64,000 nucleotides of DNA, from NCBI RefSeq assembly GCF_900103545.1, contig NZ_FNHH01000004.1, forward strand, positions 170,034 to 234,033. The letters run 5' to 3'. Origin of the DNA: Daejeonella rubra. Its GTDB lineage: Bacteria; Bacteroidota; Bacteroidia; Sphingobacteriales; Sphingobacteriaceae. Position 1 is the stretch's first letter. The number at the start of each line of letters is the position of its first letter. A program made the translations under genes and the position numbers. The notes under the pieces are model-generated. The model had not been told where the DNA came from. It did not search any database and saw only the letters and a program-made list of their open reading frames with translations. Below, in pieces: positions 1-8,399 of this stretch.

Positions 1-516
1 CATTAAAACGGCAATAAAAACCGGATTAATGACCTGTCGGTTGGTAATGTATAAGTTTACTTTAGTAACACCATCCTGAAGAAATAAAATTACAAGTGCC
101 AGAATAGCCAGAAAGGAATAAAAGATTCCCCAGCGACCATTATGTAAATAAAAACCGCAAGTTATTGCAAGCAGAATGTATTGTATGGTTATAATGCTTA
201 TTCCGTTATTGACCAGGAAAGTATTTGACCAGACGAGCATGACAAGTACTGAAAGAACAATATGGGAAGCAGGTTTATAATTCTGTCTGACCCACAATTC
301 ATATATCCCATAGAATAGAAGTATAAGAATAAAGACAATACGAACCAATTGAAAAGGGGGGCCAATCTTTAGATATACAAAAAACAAACCAATGCAGAAC
401 ACTATAGAAACCAATATCATGTAGAACAGAATATGGATTCTAGCCCTTTTTATAGGATCGGTAATGTTTAAGAACACAGACCCTAACAGATTGGATTTAA
501 TACTCGCAAAATTCAT
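1..516 (-). CDS. Membrane protein N-terminus, truncated by window edge (possible sensor kinase)
   Basis: An open frame starts with ATG at 516 (MNFASIKSNLLGSVF) and runs without a stop for 172 codons to the left edge, so only the N-terminal part is visible. It has a short cytoplasmic lead-in (about 25 residues, ...ITDPIKRARIHIL) and then about five hydrophobic segments joined by very short loops. This layout is common at the N-terminus of Bacteroidota sensor histidine kinases with a multi-TM sensor domain, but no kinase domain is in the window, so that function is an inference. It is transcribed away from the acyl-CoA dehydrogenase gene. Confidence 0.6.
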   Translation of the reverse strand, partial: MNFASIKSNLLGSVFLNITDPIKRARIHILFYMILVSIVFCIGLFFVYLKIGPPFQLVRIVFILILLFYGIYELWVRQNYKPASHIVLSVLVMLVWSNTFLVNNGISIITIQYILLAITCGFYLHNGRWGIFYSFLAILALVILFLQDGVTKVNLYITNRQVINPVFIAVLM

Positions 517-764
517 TTGTAGAAGCAAATTGCAAAATTTTTATTAAAATTTTGCTTCACAAACCATAAATACCTGATAAACAGATTTCATGGATTAAAG
601 TAAGCTTGGATACATTTATACAAAATAACTCTTTCAAAACCAGGAATTTTGAGCAATTCAATAAATGTAGCTGTGTATAACTAACATCAGTGAAAGAGTG
701 GACCTATGAATAGAAATTCTAAAATCAGGGATAAAAAATGGTTCATCCCTGATTCTGATCTTAT

Positions 765-1937
765 TTATTTTAAAAGTTCTCTTGCGATAACGATCTTCTG
801 GATTTCGGATGTCCCTTCCCCTATCGTGCATAACTTGGAGTCTCTATAAAATTTTTCAACAGGAAAATCCTTAGTATAGCCATAGCCTCCAAAGATCTGA
901 ACAGCTTCCGTAGCAGTTCTGACACAAACCTCGGAAGCAAAATATTTAGCCATAGCAGATTGTTTTGTAACATTTTTGCCTCTGTTCTTCAAATCTGCGG
1001 CCTGCATAATTAGTAGTTCAGCTGCTTCAACCTCTGTTGCCATATCTGCAATTTTGAATGAAATACCCTGAAAACTGGAGATTGGCTGCCCAAACTGATA
1101 CCGTTCCTTTGAGTAATTTATTGCAGCAATCAACGCTCCTTTTGCCATTCCTAACGACAATGCAGCTATTGAAATACGCCCGCCATCAAGAATATACATC
1201 GCCTGTTTAAATCCTTCACCTTCTTTTCCTAATAAATTTTCTTTAGGTACACGGCAATTATCAAATATAAGCTCAGTGGTTTCAGAGGCTCTCATTCCAA
1301 GCTTATTTTCCTTTTTACCATGAGTAAAACCCGGAGTTCCCTTCTCGATAACCAGGGCTGATATTCCTTTAGAATCCCCCTTTTCTCCTGTCCTGACCAT
1401 AACTACAGCCACATCACCTGATTTACCATGAGTGATCCAGTTTTTTGAACCATTCACAACATAATGATCTCCATCTAATACTGCTGTGGTATTCATCCCC
1501 AATGCATCTGATCCAGTATTGGCTTCTGTCAGTCCCCATGCACCTATCCATTCAGCAGTAGCCAGTTTTGGCAACCAAAGGCGCTTTTGCTCCTCATTAC
1601 CAAATGCCATAATATGACCGGTGCATAATGAGTTATGTGCTGCAACAGATAAACCGATAGATCCGCAGACTTTTGAAATTTCTGTAATAACGCTTACATA
1701 CTCAAAATACCCCAATCCTGAACCTCCATATTCTTCAGGAACAAGGACTCCCATCAAACCCAGTTCACCTAATTTTTTAAAAGTTTCTATTGGAAATGTC
1801 TGGGCTTCATCCCATTCCATAACATGCGGACGGATATGCTTTTCTGCAAAATCCCTTGCCATTCCGATGATCATTGATTGATTCTCGGTTAAATTAAAAT
1901 TCATCCCGTTTAGATCAGGAGTTGTAATTGATTGCAT
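765..1937 (-). CDS. Acyl-CoA dehydrogenase (short/branched-chain type)
   Basis: A flavoenzyme that introduces the alpha,beta double bond in acyl-CoA (beta-oxidation or branched-chain amino acid breakdown). At 390 residues it has the normal family length and the normal order: N-terminal helical domain (about 11-120), beta-barrel with LTEANTGSDA (about 137-146) and KLGMRASETTELIFDNCRVP, and C-terminal helical domain with QIFGGYGYTKDFPVEKFYRD. The catalytic base of the butyryl/isovaleryl group is Glu374 in GEGTSEIQ near the C-terminus. It stands alone, with about 145 bp to apt downstream. The exact substrate (butyryl-, isovaleryl- or 2-methylbutyryl-CoA) cannot be read from the sequence. Confidence 0.93.
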   Translation of the reverse strand: MQSITTPDLNGMNFNLTENQSMIIGMARDFAEKHIRPHVMEWDEAQTFPIETFKKLGELGLMGVLVPEEYGGSGLGYFEYVSVITEISKVCGSIGLSVAAHNSLCTGHIMAFGNEEQKRLWLPKLATAEWIGAWGLTEANTGSDALGMNTTAVLDGDHYVVNGSKNWITHGKSGDVAVVMVRTGEKGDSKGISALVIEKGTPGFTHGKKENKLGMRASETTELIFDNCRVPKENLLGKEGEGFKQAMYILDGGRISIAALSLGMAKGALIAAINYSKERYQFGQPISSFQGISFKIADMATEVEAAELLIMQAADLKNRGKNVTKQSAMAKYFASEVCVRTATEAVQIFGGYGYTKDFPVEKFYRDSKLCTIGEGTSEIQKIVIARELLK

Positions 1938-2082
1938 AAAATAATTGGTTATTTATGCAAGTATAGCAATAAGGAAGCCAGTTTTGAAGACTAAAATAAT
2001 CAGTAATAATCAGAACGAAACGGTTTCGGGTTCAATTATTACATGAGGAAATCAGAGAGGGTGAAAAGTATCAAAATAATGA

Positions 2083-2613
2083 TCATTTATAAGATACAAG
2101 TGAAATAATATTCTGAGATACTTGTTTGAGTTTATCATTTGCATTCAGAAAATCAAGGCTTATCACGAAAGCATAACCGGCCACAACTCCATCCAGCTTT
2201 TGGACAAGGCGGGTAGCAGCACTGACAGTACCACCTGTAGCCAGCAGATCATCATGGATCAATACCCGTTGACCGGGAATGATGGCATCCTCATGTAGCT
2301 CAAGAATAGCAGAGCCATATTCCAATTCGCAAGGTTCCTCTACAGTAGTAAATGGAAGTTTTCCCTTTTTCCGAATAGGCACAAATGGTATTTGTAACCT
2401 GTTAGCCAGCATTAATCCAAATAAAAAACCTCTGCTTTCAATTCCCGCAACAACATCTATTTCAATGCCCTCCAATTGTTTAACAAACTCATCGATTACG
2501 GCTGTGCATAATTTAGCGTCTTTTAATATGGGAGTTATATCCTTAAATATTATTCCAGGTTTTGGAAAGTCGGCTATATCCCGAATGGCAAAATCAAGTT
2601 CCTTACTGATCAT
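2083..2613 (-). CDS. apt: Adenine phosphoribosyltransferase
   Basis: Purine salvage enzyme joining adenine and PRPP to AMP. It carries the diagnostic PRPP loop VLIHDDLLATGGT, the N-terminal RDIADFPKPGIIFKDITPI hood segment and the AGIESRGFLFG motif. I place the start at the ATG at 2613 (MISKELDFAIRD, 176 aa) because that fits the family N-terminus. The longer frame from 2661 would add 16 unusual residues and overlap the upstream gene. With this start the gene begins 4 bp after the stop of the helix-hairpin-helix gene, so the two are probably co-transcribed. Confidence 0.93.
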   Translation of the reverse strand: MISKELDFAIRDIADFPKPGIIFKDITPILKDAKLCTAVIDEFVKQLEGIEIDVVAGIESRGFLFGLMLANRLQIPFVPIRKKGKLPFTTVEEPCELEYGSAILELHEDAIIPGQRVLIHDDLLATGGTVSAATRLVQKLDGVVAGYAFVISLDFLNANDKLKQVSQNIISLVSYK

Positions 2614-2617
2614 AAAG

Positions 2618-3529
2618 TCAAAATGTAAAGTATGCCTCAATTTTACGGATAATTTCTTCATTCAGGATGGCTACTTTCTTTAAATCTTCAATTGAATGAT
2701 AATTTCCATGCTGCTTTCGATATTGAATGATCGCATTCATTTGTTTATAAGTCAGATAGGGATGTTTTCTAAATTGTTCAAAGCCTGCAGTATTCGGGTC
2801 TATTTTTTGAACAAGTCCGGCGTTTAGTGAAAGCTGGCCTTGTAGCTGGGAAAATTTCAGCGAGTCTATGCCATATACCTCTTTCAGTTGCTCTAATTTA
2901 TAAAACCCTCCTAACCGATCTCTAAATCGAATTATCCTGGAGGCAAAGGCAGGGCCAATACCCCGAACTGTTAATAGTAATAATGAGTCCGCTGAATTAA
3001 GTTCAATAAGGGATACCGGAACACGATCATTGGAAGTAACTGGCTTTGCAAACTTAATTTCCTTTACATATTTATTTTGAGAATATGTTGCTGCAATACG
3101 GATATACGGTTCGAGTAAAGAATACTGAGCTTCTGGAATTGAATAGATTCTTTTCAGGTCTTCTTTCTTATAGAACTTACCTCCCTTAGATACATAATTA
3201 CGGATAACCCTGATCTGCTTAGTGGAAAGACCCAATCTTTGCCACTCTTTGTCTCCAATGCTATTTGGATCAAATTCAAAGTATGTTACTTTTCTGGCTT
3301 CTTTTTTATCTTCTGTAAAGAAAACTCTTATCTCCGAGCCTTTAAAATTAGCTGCCTCCTGTTTAAATTTTTCAAGATCATAAACCTGCTCCTTACTAAA
3401 ACAACGATACAACCAGGGAATGGCCAGGATGATAAGTATCAGCAGGCTAAGGAGGAATATGCCATTCAACTCCTTTTTAGAAAAACTAAAAAATGATCGG
3501 ACCGAACTAATGAAACCCCGCATTGTCAA
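2618..3529 (-). CDS. Membrane-anchored helix-hairpin-helix (ComEA-like) protein
   Basis: A 303-residue protein with one N-terminal membrane segment (about residues 22-42: ELNGIFLLSLLILIILAIPW), then a linker and three helix-hairpin-helix modules: one around residues 75-140 (GDKEWQRLGLSTKQIRVIRNY), one with the classic VRGIGPAFASRIIRFRDRLG, and a C-terminal one beginning IDPNTAGFEQFRKHPYLTY. The modules match the ComEA family that binds double-stranded DNA non-specifically, so an envelope DNA-binding or uptake role is the family expectation but is not shown here. The start may be the first or the third residue (both Met). It sits directly upstream of apt. Confidence 0.8.
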   Translation of the reverse strand: MTMRGFISSVRSFFSFSKKELNGIFLLSLLILIILAIPWLYRCFSKEQVYDLEKFKQEAANFKGSEIRVFFTEDKKEARKVTYFEFDPNSIGDKEWQRLGLSTKQIRVIRNYVSKGGKFYKKEDLKRIYSIPEAQYSLLEPYIRIAATYSQNKYVKEIKFAKPVTSNDRVPVSLIELNSADSLLLLTVRGIGPAFASRIIRFRDRLGGFYKLEQLKEVYGIDSLKFSQLQGQLSLNAGLVQKIDPNTAGFEQFRKHPYLTYKQMNAIIQYRKQHGNYHSIEDLKKVAILNEEIIRKIEAYFTF

Positions 3530-3690
3530 AAATTAAAATGCAACAATAAAAAGCAGCTGTTCTTTGGAATACCGGGGAGAAAAACGACGGCACTGGGGGA
3601 ATCTTATCAGAGACAGATTTAATATAAAGATAATAGTAAATTGTCGAATTTTGGATAAGGATTAAGCGAACAATTGATTAAGCATAAATC

Positions 3691-5442
3691 ATGAAGATTA
3701 TTACCAAAGCAGAATTTAAAAAAGCCAGCAAAATTGACAAATTTTATATGCCCGGACTGGCTTCATTGCTGATGGAAATCATGAAAATAAATGAGGTGAA
3801 TGAGGTATTTAAAAAAGCTGAACATTTACAGGGTATAGCATTTATAGACAAGATATTACAAATTATAGGGATAACAATTGACTTCGATGAATCTGAGCTA
3901 AAAAATTTCCCAAAAGAAGGAGCATTTATTGCTATTGCCAATCATCCATATGGGGGAATTGAAGGTTTAATACTCTTAAAGATCATGTGTATTGTACGGC
4001 CGGATTCAAAACTAATGGCCAATTTCCTTCTTAAAAAGATCCCGAATCTTTCTGATTTTCTTATTGCGGTTAATCCATTCGAAAACGTAGAGAATTCTTC
4101 AAGTATCAGCGGAATTAAAAGTACTATCATACAACTTAAGTCCGGCATTCCGATTGGCATATTCCCTGCCGGCGAGGTTTCAACTTACAAAACAAAGATC
4201 CAGCAGATAACAGACAGGCCCTGGCATCCGGTAGTTGGTAAACTAATCGAAAGAGCGGACGTACCGGTAGTCCCGATTTATTTCCATGGCAATAATGGCT
4301 TGTTATTCAACCTGTTGGGCATGATTCATCCCTCCTTAAGAACGGCAAAACTACCATCCGAACTTTTCAATAAACAAGGCCATAAGATCAGACTAAGAAT
4401 TGGCAAACCGATCAAACCTTCTGAACTTCCATTTTATCATAATCAGAACAAGCTATTAGATTATCTGAGAGCAAAAACCTATGCATTAGGAGCCGGACTA
4501 GATAATGAAAAAAAAATATTCAATCCGCGTAATCTTTTTAAGATCAGGAAAAAACCTCAGGAAATTGCCGCAGCAATTTCAGTTGAAGATCTGGATAAGG
4601 AAATTGCTAATGTAGCCGGCAACAAAGTTTGTTCAGAGAGAAACTATGAAGTTTACATTTGCCCTGCAACAGCTATTCAGAATATATTAAAGGAGATTGG
4701 CAGGCTGAGAGAGATCACTTTTCGTGAGATTGGTGAAGGGACCAATAAACAGACTGACCTGGATGAATATGATATCTATTATTATCATTTATTCATTTGG
4801 GATAAGGAATCAAGAATGATCGTTGGTGCTTATCGTATTGGAAAGGGAGATGAGATCTTTTACAGCATGGGGAAAAGAGGTTTTTACCTGAATGAATTAT
4901 TTAAGATCCAAAAACAATTTTATCCGGTACTCATGAAAAGCCTGGAGCTTGGACGTTCCTGGGTAAGAAAAGAATATCAGCAAAAGCCACTTCCACTATT
5001 CTTACTATGGAAAGGAATATTGCAATTCATTTCAAATAATTCAGACTACCGCTACCTGATCGGGCCTGTGAGTATCAGCAATAGCTTTTCAAAACTATCT
5101 AAATCACTAATTGTAGAATTTATCCGGAAGAACAATTTCGATCATGAACTTGCCCAATATGTTAAACCCAGAAAAAATTTCAAAGTTGATTTTTCAAAAA
5201 TTGATAAAGACCTGCTAAGTGAAGCCGGTGAAACATTGAAGGATCTTGATTCCCTAATATCAGATATTGAAACCTCTAACATGAGGATACCAGTCTTATT
5301 AAGGCAATATCTGGCATTAAATGCAAAGATCATCAGTTTTAACATTGATCCTAAATTCTCAGACTGTCTGGATGGATTTCTGATACTTGATATTGAAACG
5401 ATTCCCCAGGAAATACTCAAAAAATTAGGAAATAACATCTGA
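3691..5442 (+). CDS. olsF: Fused acyltransferase / GNAT N-acyltransferase, OlsF-like aminolipid (ornithine lipid) synthase
   Basis: 583 residues with two domains. Residues about 60-270 are a PlsC-type acyltransferase with NHPYGGIEG (His85; the family usually has Asp where Glu91 stands) and the second motif GIFPAGEVST. Residues about 315-530 are a hemolysin-type GNAT N-acyltransferase (REITFREIGEG ... DEYDIYYYHLFIWD). The same fusion in Flavobacterium and Serratia is OlsF, which makes ornithine lipids: the C-terminal part N-acylates the amino acid and the N-terminal part O-acylates it. Glycine or other amino acids are possible head groups. It is followed after about 65 bp by a transglutaminase-like gene behind a Pho-box-like repeat. 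Confidence 0.75.
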   Translation: MKIITKAEFKKASKIDKFYMPGLASLLMEIMKINEVNEVFKKAEHLQGIAFIDKILQIIGITIDFDESELKNFPKEGAFIAIANHPYGGIEGLILLKIMCIVRPDSKLMANFLLKKIPNLSDFLIAVNPFENVENSSSISGIKSTIIQLKSGIPIGIFPAGEVSTYKTKIQQITDRPWHPVVGKLIERADVPVVPIYFHGNNGLLFNLLGMIHPSLRTAKLPSELFNKQGHKIRLRIGKPIKPSELPFYHNQNKLLDYLRAKTYALGAGLDNEKKIFNPRNLFKIRKKPQEIAAAISVEDLDKEIANVAGNKVCSERNYEVYICPATAIQNILKEIGRLREITFREIGEGTNKQTDLDEYDIYYYHLFIWDKESRMIVGAYRIGKGDEIFYSMGKRGFYLNELFKIQKQFYPVLMKSLELGRSWVRKEYQQKPLPLFLLWKGILQFISNNSDYRYLIGPVSISNSFSKLSKSLIVEFIRKNNFDHELAQYVKPRKNFKVDFSKIDKDLLSEAGETLKDLDSLISDIETSNMRIPVLLRQYLALNAKIISFNIDPKFSDCLDGFLILDIETIPQEILKKLGNNI

Positions 5443-5463
5443 TCTTGATTAAATAATGTTACC

Positions 5464-5497
5464 TTAACATTGTTTTAATGTTAACTTAATGTTAAGT
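5464..5497 (+). promoter_or_regulatory. Pho-box-like 11-bp-phased direct repeats
   Basis: TTAAC at 5464, TTAAT at 5475 and TTAAT at 5486 are spaced exactly 11 bp, with a further TTAAG at 5492. Direct repeats of this kind with an 11-bp period are how PhoB/PhoP response regulators bind. The site lies 10 bp before the TTG start at 5507. Regulator identity is an inference, because no phoB gene is in the window. Confidence 0.45.
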
Positions 5498-5506
5498 AAT
5501 TAAAAA

Positions 5507-6715
5507 TTGAGATCCGGAATTGTCATTTTCAGCCTAAAATTATCATTGATTTTAACTTTTTGTTTATCATCAGGCAATGCTTTTGCTGATAATTTCAGTA
5601 TTGAATTTTATAATGGCACATTCAATTTTGAATTAAATGAATCATCTAAAATTTCTTTTTCTGAAGAGCTTTCTACTGAATCAATTTCAAATTTCTACAA
5701 AAAACTAAACCAAAGCGATCATCAGTCGCTGCTTTCATCTCTGTTAGCCTATAAAGAAAAACATCAGTTAAACGACTGGATATATTATCAATTAATACGT
5801 AAAACAGCCCAGCAGATCAGTCCCAAGGCAGAGAATTACCATCGATATACCTTATACAAATGGTTTTTTCTAAGCAAATCAGGCTATGATGCCAGAATAT
5901 CTATCGGGAATAATCGATTGATCTTTTATGTTAAGAATGATGAAAACATCAATGACATTCCCTTTTTCAATATAGAAGGCAATAAGTATATGTGTTTAAA
6001 CTACCATGACTACGGCAAGGTAGATTTCGAAAAGGACAAAATATTTCCTGTTAATATTAAAGTGGATGAGGCTGTGCAGTCATTTTCGTACAAAGTAACC
6101 AGAATGCCCGATTTCAAACCTGAATCTTACAGAGAAAAAGAGGTTGCGTTTCAGTATCGCCAAAGATCCTATCATTTTCAGGTCAAATTGAATCCGGAAG
6201 TAGAAAACATATTTGCCAATTATCCGGGTGTAGATTTTGAGTCATATTTCAATATTCCACTCAGCCACGAGACTTACCGTTCATTAATTCCTCTTTTGAA
6301 AAAGAATGTTTCCGGCATGGGGCAGAAAAAAGGCATTGATTATCTGATGAGGTTTACACGCTACGCTTTTTTATATCAGAATGATGAAAATAATTTTGGA
6401 AAAGAAAAGCGTTTATCCCCTGAGCAGACCTTATTTTCAAAATACAGCGATTGTGATGACCGAGCAGCCCTGTTTTTCTATCTGGTTAAGGAAATATATA
6501 ACCTGCCTATGATCGCATTGCTCTACCCTACTCATATCAGTATGGCGGTGCAATTTGACAAACCGTTTGGAAAATCGATCATCTATAATGGCGCAAAATA
6601 TTCAGTTTGTGAGCCTACACCACAGGAACAGGATCTCAGAATAGGACAAATAGCAGAAAATCTTCAGAAGGTTGATTATGAAGTAGTTTACCAGTATAGC
6701 CCAGCGGCTAAATAG
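5507..6715 (+). CDS. Exported transglutaminase-like domain protein
   Basis: 402 residues. The only plausible start is TTG at 5507, which gives a good signal peptide (about residues 1-27, cleaving after GNAFA). The C-terminal third carries the layout of a transglutaminase/peptidase-like fold: Cys316 in KYSDCDDRAALFFYLV, His343 in YPTHISMAV and an acidic residue in SVCEPT (Glu369, where the classical triad has Asp). The N-terminal 300 residues match nothing I recognise. The protein is probably periplasmic. A Pho-box-like repeat sits directly upstream and a perfect terminator palindrome follows. Its position downstream of the OlsF-like gene suggests an envelope-remodelling context, but the activity is unknown. 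Confidence 0.7.
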   Translation: MRSGIVIFSLKLSLILTFCLSSGNAFADNFSIEFYNGTFNFELNESSKISFSEELSTESISNFYKKLNQSDHQSLLSSLLAYKEKHQLNDWIYYQLIRKTAQQISPKAENYHRYTLYKWFFLSKSGYDARISIGNNRLIFYVKNDENINDIPFFNIEGNKYMCLNYHDYGKVDFEKDKIFPVNIKVDEAVQSFSYKVTRMPDFKPESYREKEVAFQYRQRSYHFQVKLNPEVENIFANYPGVDFESYFNIPLSHETYRSLIPLLKKNVSGMGQKKGIDYLMRFTRYAFLYQNDENNFGKEKRLSPEQTLFSKYSDCDDRAALFFYLVKEIYNLPMIALLYPTHISMAVQFDKPFGKSIIYNGAKYSVCEPTPQEQDLRIGQIAENLQKVDYEVVYQYSPAAK

Positions 6716-6750
6716 GAAAAACAAGTTTAACAAAATCAAAGTTTCATCAA

Positions 6751-6782
6751 ACAAAAATACCCGCAATTGCGGGTATTTTTGT
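6751..6782. terminator. Bidirectional intrinsic terminator
   Basis: A perfect 32-bp palindrome with the core ATACCCGCAATTGCGGGTAT is flanked by A-run and T-run. It lies between the convergent ends of the transglutaminase-like gene (+) and the beta-helix lipoprotein gene (-). Confidence 0.85.
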
Positions 6783-6852
6783 TAAAGGTAATCTATGGAA
6801 TAAATCTTTTATGACGCTTATATTGCTGGTTTAATTAAACCCAAACAAATTA

Positions 6853-8295
6853 TTAATTTACCTTTCCAGGAGCATCGTATGGAAGTACCTGAGGATCATA
6901 GTTAGCCCATCCTGTAGTCCAGTCGGTTGAACCGAAAGCACCACGATAAGTAACTTTATCAAAGAATGCATCAGTAACTTTAGAATTGGTAAATAACGCT
7001 CCTGTTTCTGCAGCTGATCCTGTTTTAGCAGTAAAGTTAGGTAGCCCTTGTTTACCAGATGAAGAAGCAATAATATCTGCCGGGTATTTATATGGAGAAG
7101 TTATTAGTACATCACCATATGAAGCAGCTGTAAATGTATTAGCAGCGCGCAATGTTGTTTCAAAATCTGCCTTATTTTCACCTTTCACTTCATTGCTCTT
7201 TGAATTTGTACCAAAAACAAGATTATTTTGAAAGGTAAGGCTTCCAGAAAGGTAATTAGCCGAAGTTGCTTTTGCAACTGCAACTTTTGAGTCATCAATA
7301 TAAATACCTTCAGTATAACCTGTAAATATAGAGTTTAAAATACTGATCGATGAATTTCTCCTGATCTGAACAGCATGCTGATAGTTGGCATTAAAGCCGG
7401 ACATATTAGCTGCAGAAAGGGGACCAATCACAGTAACATTGCTAAATATTGCACTCGTTAAAGGAGTTTTAACAGAGCCTGAACCATCATTATCAGACTC
7501 AAAACCATTCGATCCTGAAACATCGGCAAGTGTCAAATAACGCTGAGCTAATGCAAACTGAACTTTACCAGAATACCCAAAATCTGTATCGAAATCATCA
7601 TCTAAAGTACCTATTGCTAAGATATGTTTAGCATTAACTGTACCTCCGAAAAATTCAAAGGCATCATCTCCAGAACGGGTTACCTGAATATAATCAAGTG
7701 TTGTACCTGAACCAACAGAACCTAAAGTTAAACCGTTAATTTCATTATCCGGAGATAAAGGAACACCAGCAAACTCAATTCGAACATATTTTAATGTTCC
7801 TGAATTATCTGCAGGATCAGTACCGCCATATGATGCCTTACCTGAAGCATCTGTTGGAATACCCTCTATCCCCTGATTCGTTCCCTGGTTGTTCGGAGCA
7901 TTACCTAATATTACAATTCCGCCCCAATCACCTGCCGCACGTGCACCAACAGCTTGATTAGAAGTAAAAACAATTGGTTTATCTATTGCACCAACAGCTT
8001 GAATTTTTCCTCCCCTATTTACTACAATTGTTCCTTTTGTAGCTTTGTCTCCTTTTATTAAAGTTCCTGGCTGGATTGTTAGTGTTGCTCCACTAGTAAC
8101 ATTAATAATCCCCTTTAATAAATAAATTTTATCTGCTGTCCAGGTTGTACTTGCAGTAATATCTGTCTTAACCTCCACAGTTGAACTTACAGGTGCTACA
8201 ATAATCGTATCATCAGTATCATCAACTGAGCTTTTTTTACAAGCTGTTGTAAAAATTGCAACAGCTAAGGCTAATAAAATTGCTTGTTTTTTCAT
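6853..8295 (-). CDS. Outer-surface beta-helix lipoprotein paired with TonB receptor
   Basis: 480 residues with a lipoprotein signal peptide (MKKQAILLALAVAIFTTAC, lipid Cys19). The body looks like a right-handed parallel beta-helix: GIINVTSGATLTIQPGTLI, KYVRIEFAG, LDYIQVTRSGDDAFEFFGG and IFSNVTVIGPLSA are typical rungs, and the motif SGDDAFEFFGGTVNAKHI recurs in this family. It lies 104 bp downstream of the TonB-dependent receptor on the same strand, so the pair probably forms an uptake system, with this protein as the surface partner. Another Pho-box-like repeat lies in the gap. The ligand is unknown. Annotation names such as 'multidrug transporter' sometimes given to relatives are not supported by the sequence. 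Confidence 0.75.
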   Translation of the reverse strand: MKKQAILLALAVAIFTTACKKSSVDDTDDTIIVAPVSSTVEVKTDITASTTWTADKIYLLKGIINVTSGATLTIQPGTLIKGDKATKGTIVVNRGGKIQAVGAIDKPIVFTSNQAVGARAAGDWGGIVILGNAPNNQGTNQGIEGIPTDASGKASYGGTDPADNSGTLKYVRIEFAGVPLSPDNEINGLTLGSVGSGTTLDYIQVTRSGDDAFEFFGGTVNAKHILAIGTLDDDFDTDFGYSGKVQFALAQRYLTLADVSGSNGFESDNDGSGSVKTPLTSAIFSNVTVIGPLSAANMSGFNANYQHAVQIRRNSSISILNSIFTGYTEGIYIDDSKVAVAKATSANYLSGSLTFQNNLVFGTNSKSNEVKGENKADFETTLRAANTFTAASYGDVLITSPYKYPADIIASSSGKQGLPNFTAKTGSAAETGALFTNSKVTDAFFDKVTYRGAFGSTDWTTGWANYDPQVLPYDAPGKVN

Positions 8296-8362
8296 GTTAT
8301 ATTTTCTTTGTTGATTTTGTTTTAAAGTTATCTCAAGTGAATAACCTTAGTATAAAATCGAA

Positions 8363-8399
8363 GTAATCAAAATGTTAAATGGTATTAAGATTATGTTAA
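8363..8399 (-). promoter_or_regulatory. Pho-box-like direct repeats upstream of the beta-helix lipoprotein
   Basis: Read on the minus strand, TTAAC (8395-8399), TTAAT (8384-8388), TTAAC (8374-8378) and ATTAC (8363-8367) follow one another with periods of 11, 10 and 11 bp. They start right behind the stop codon of the TonB receptor, about 70-100 bp before the lipoprotein ATG. Confidence 0.45.

Noticed and set aside
2614..2661. Upstream start for apt
   Set aside because: The extra 16 residues overlap the helix-hairpin-helix gene and do not fit the family; MISKELDFAIRD is the expected beginning.
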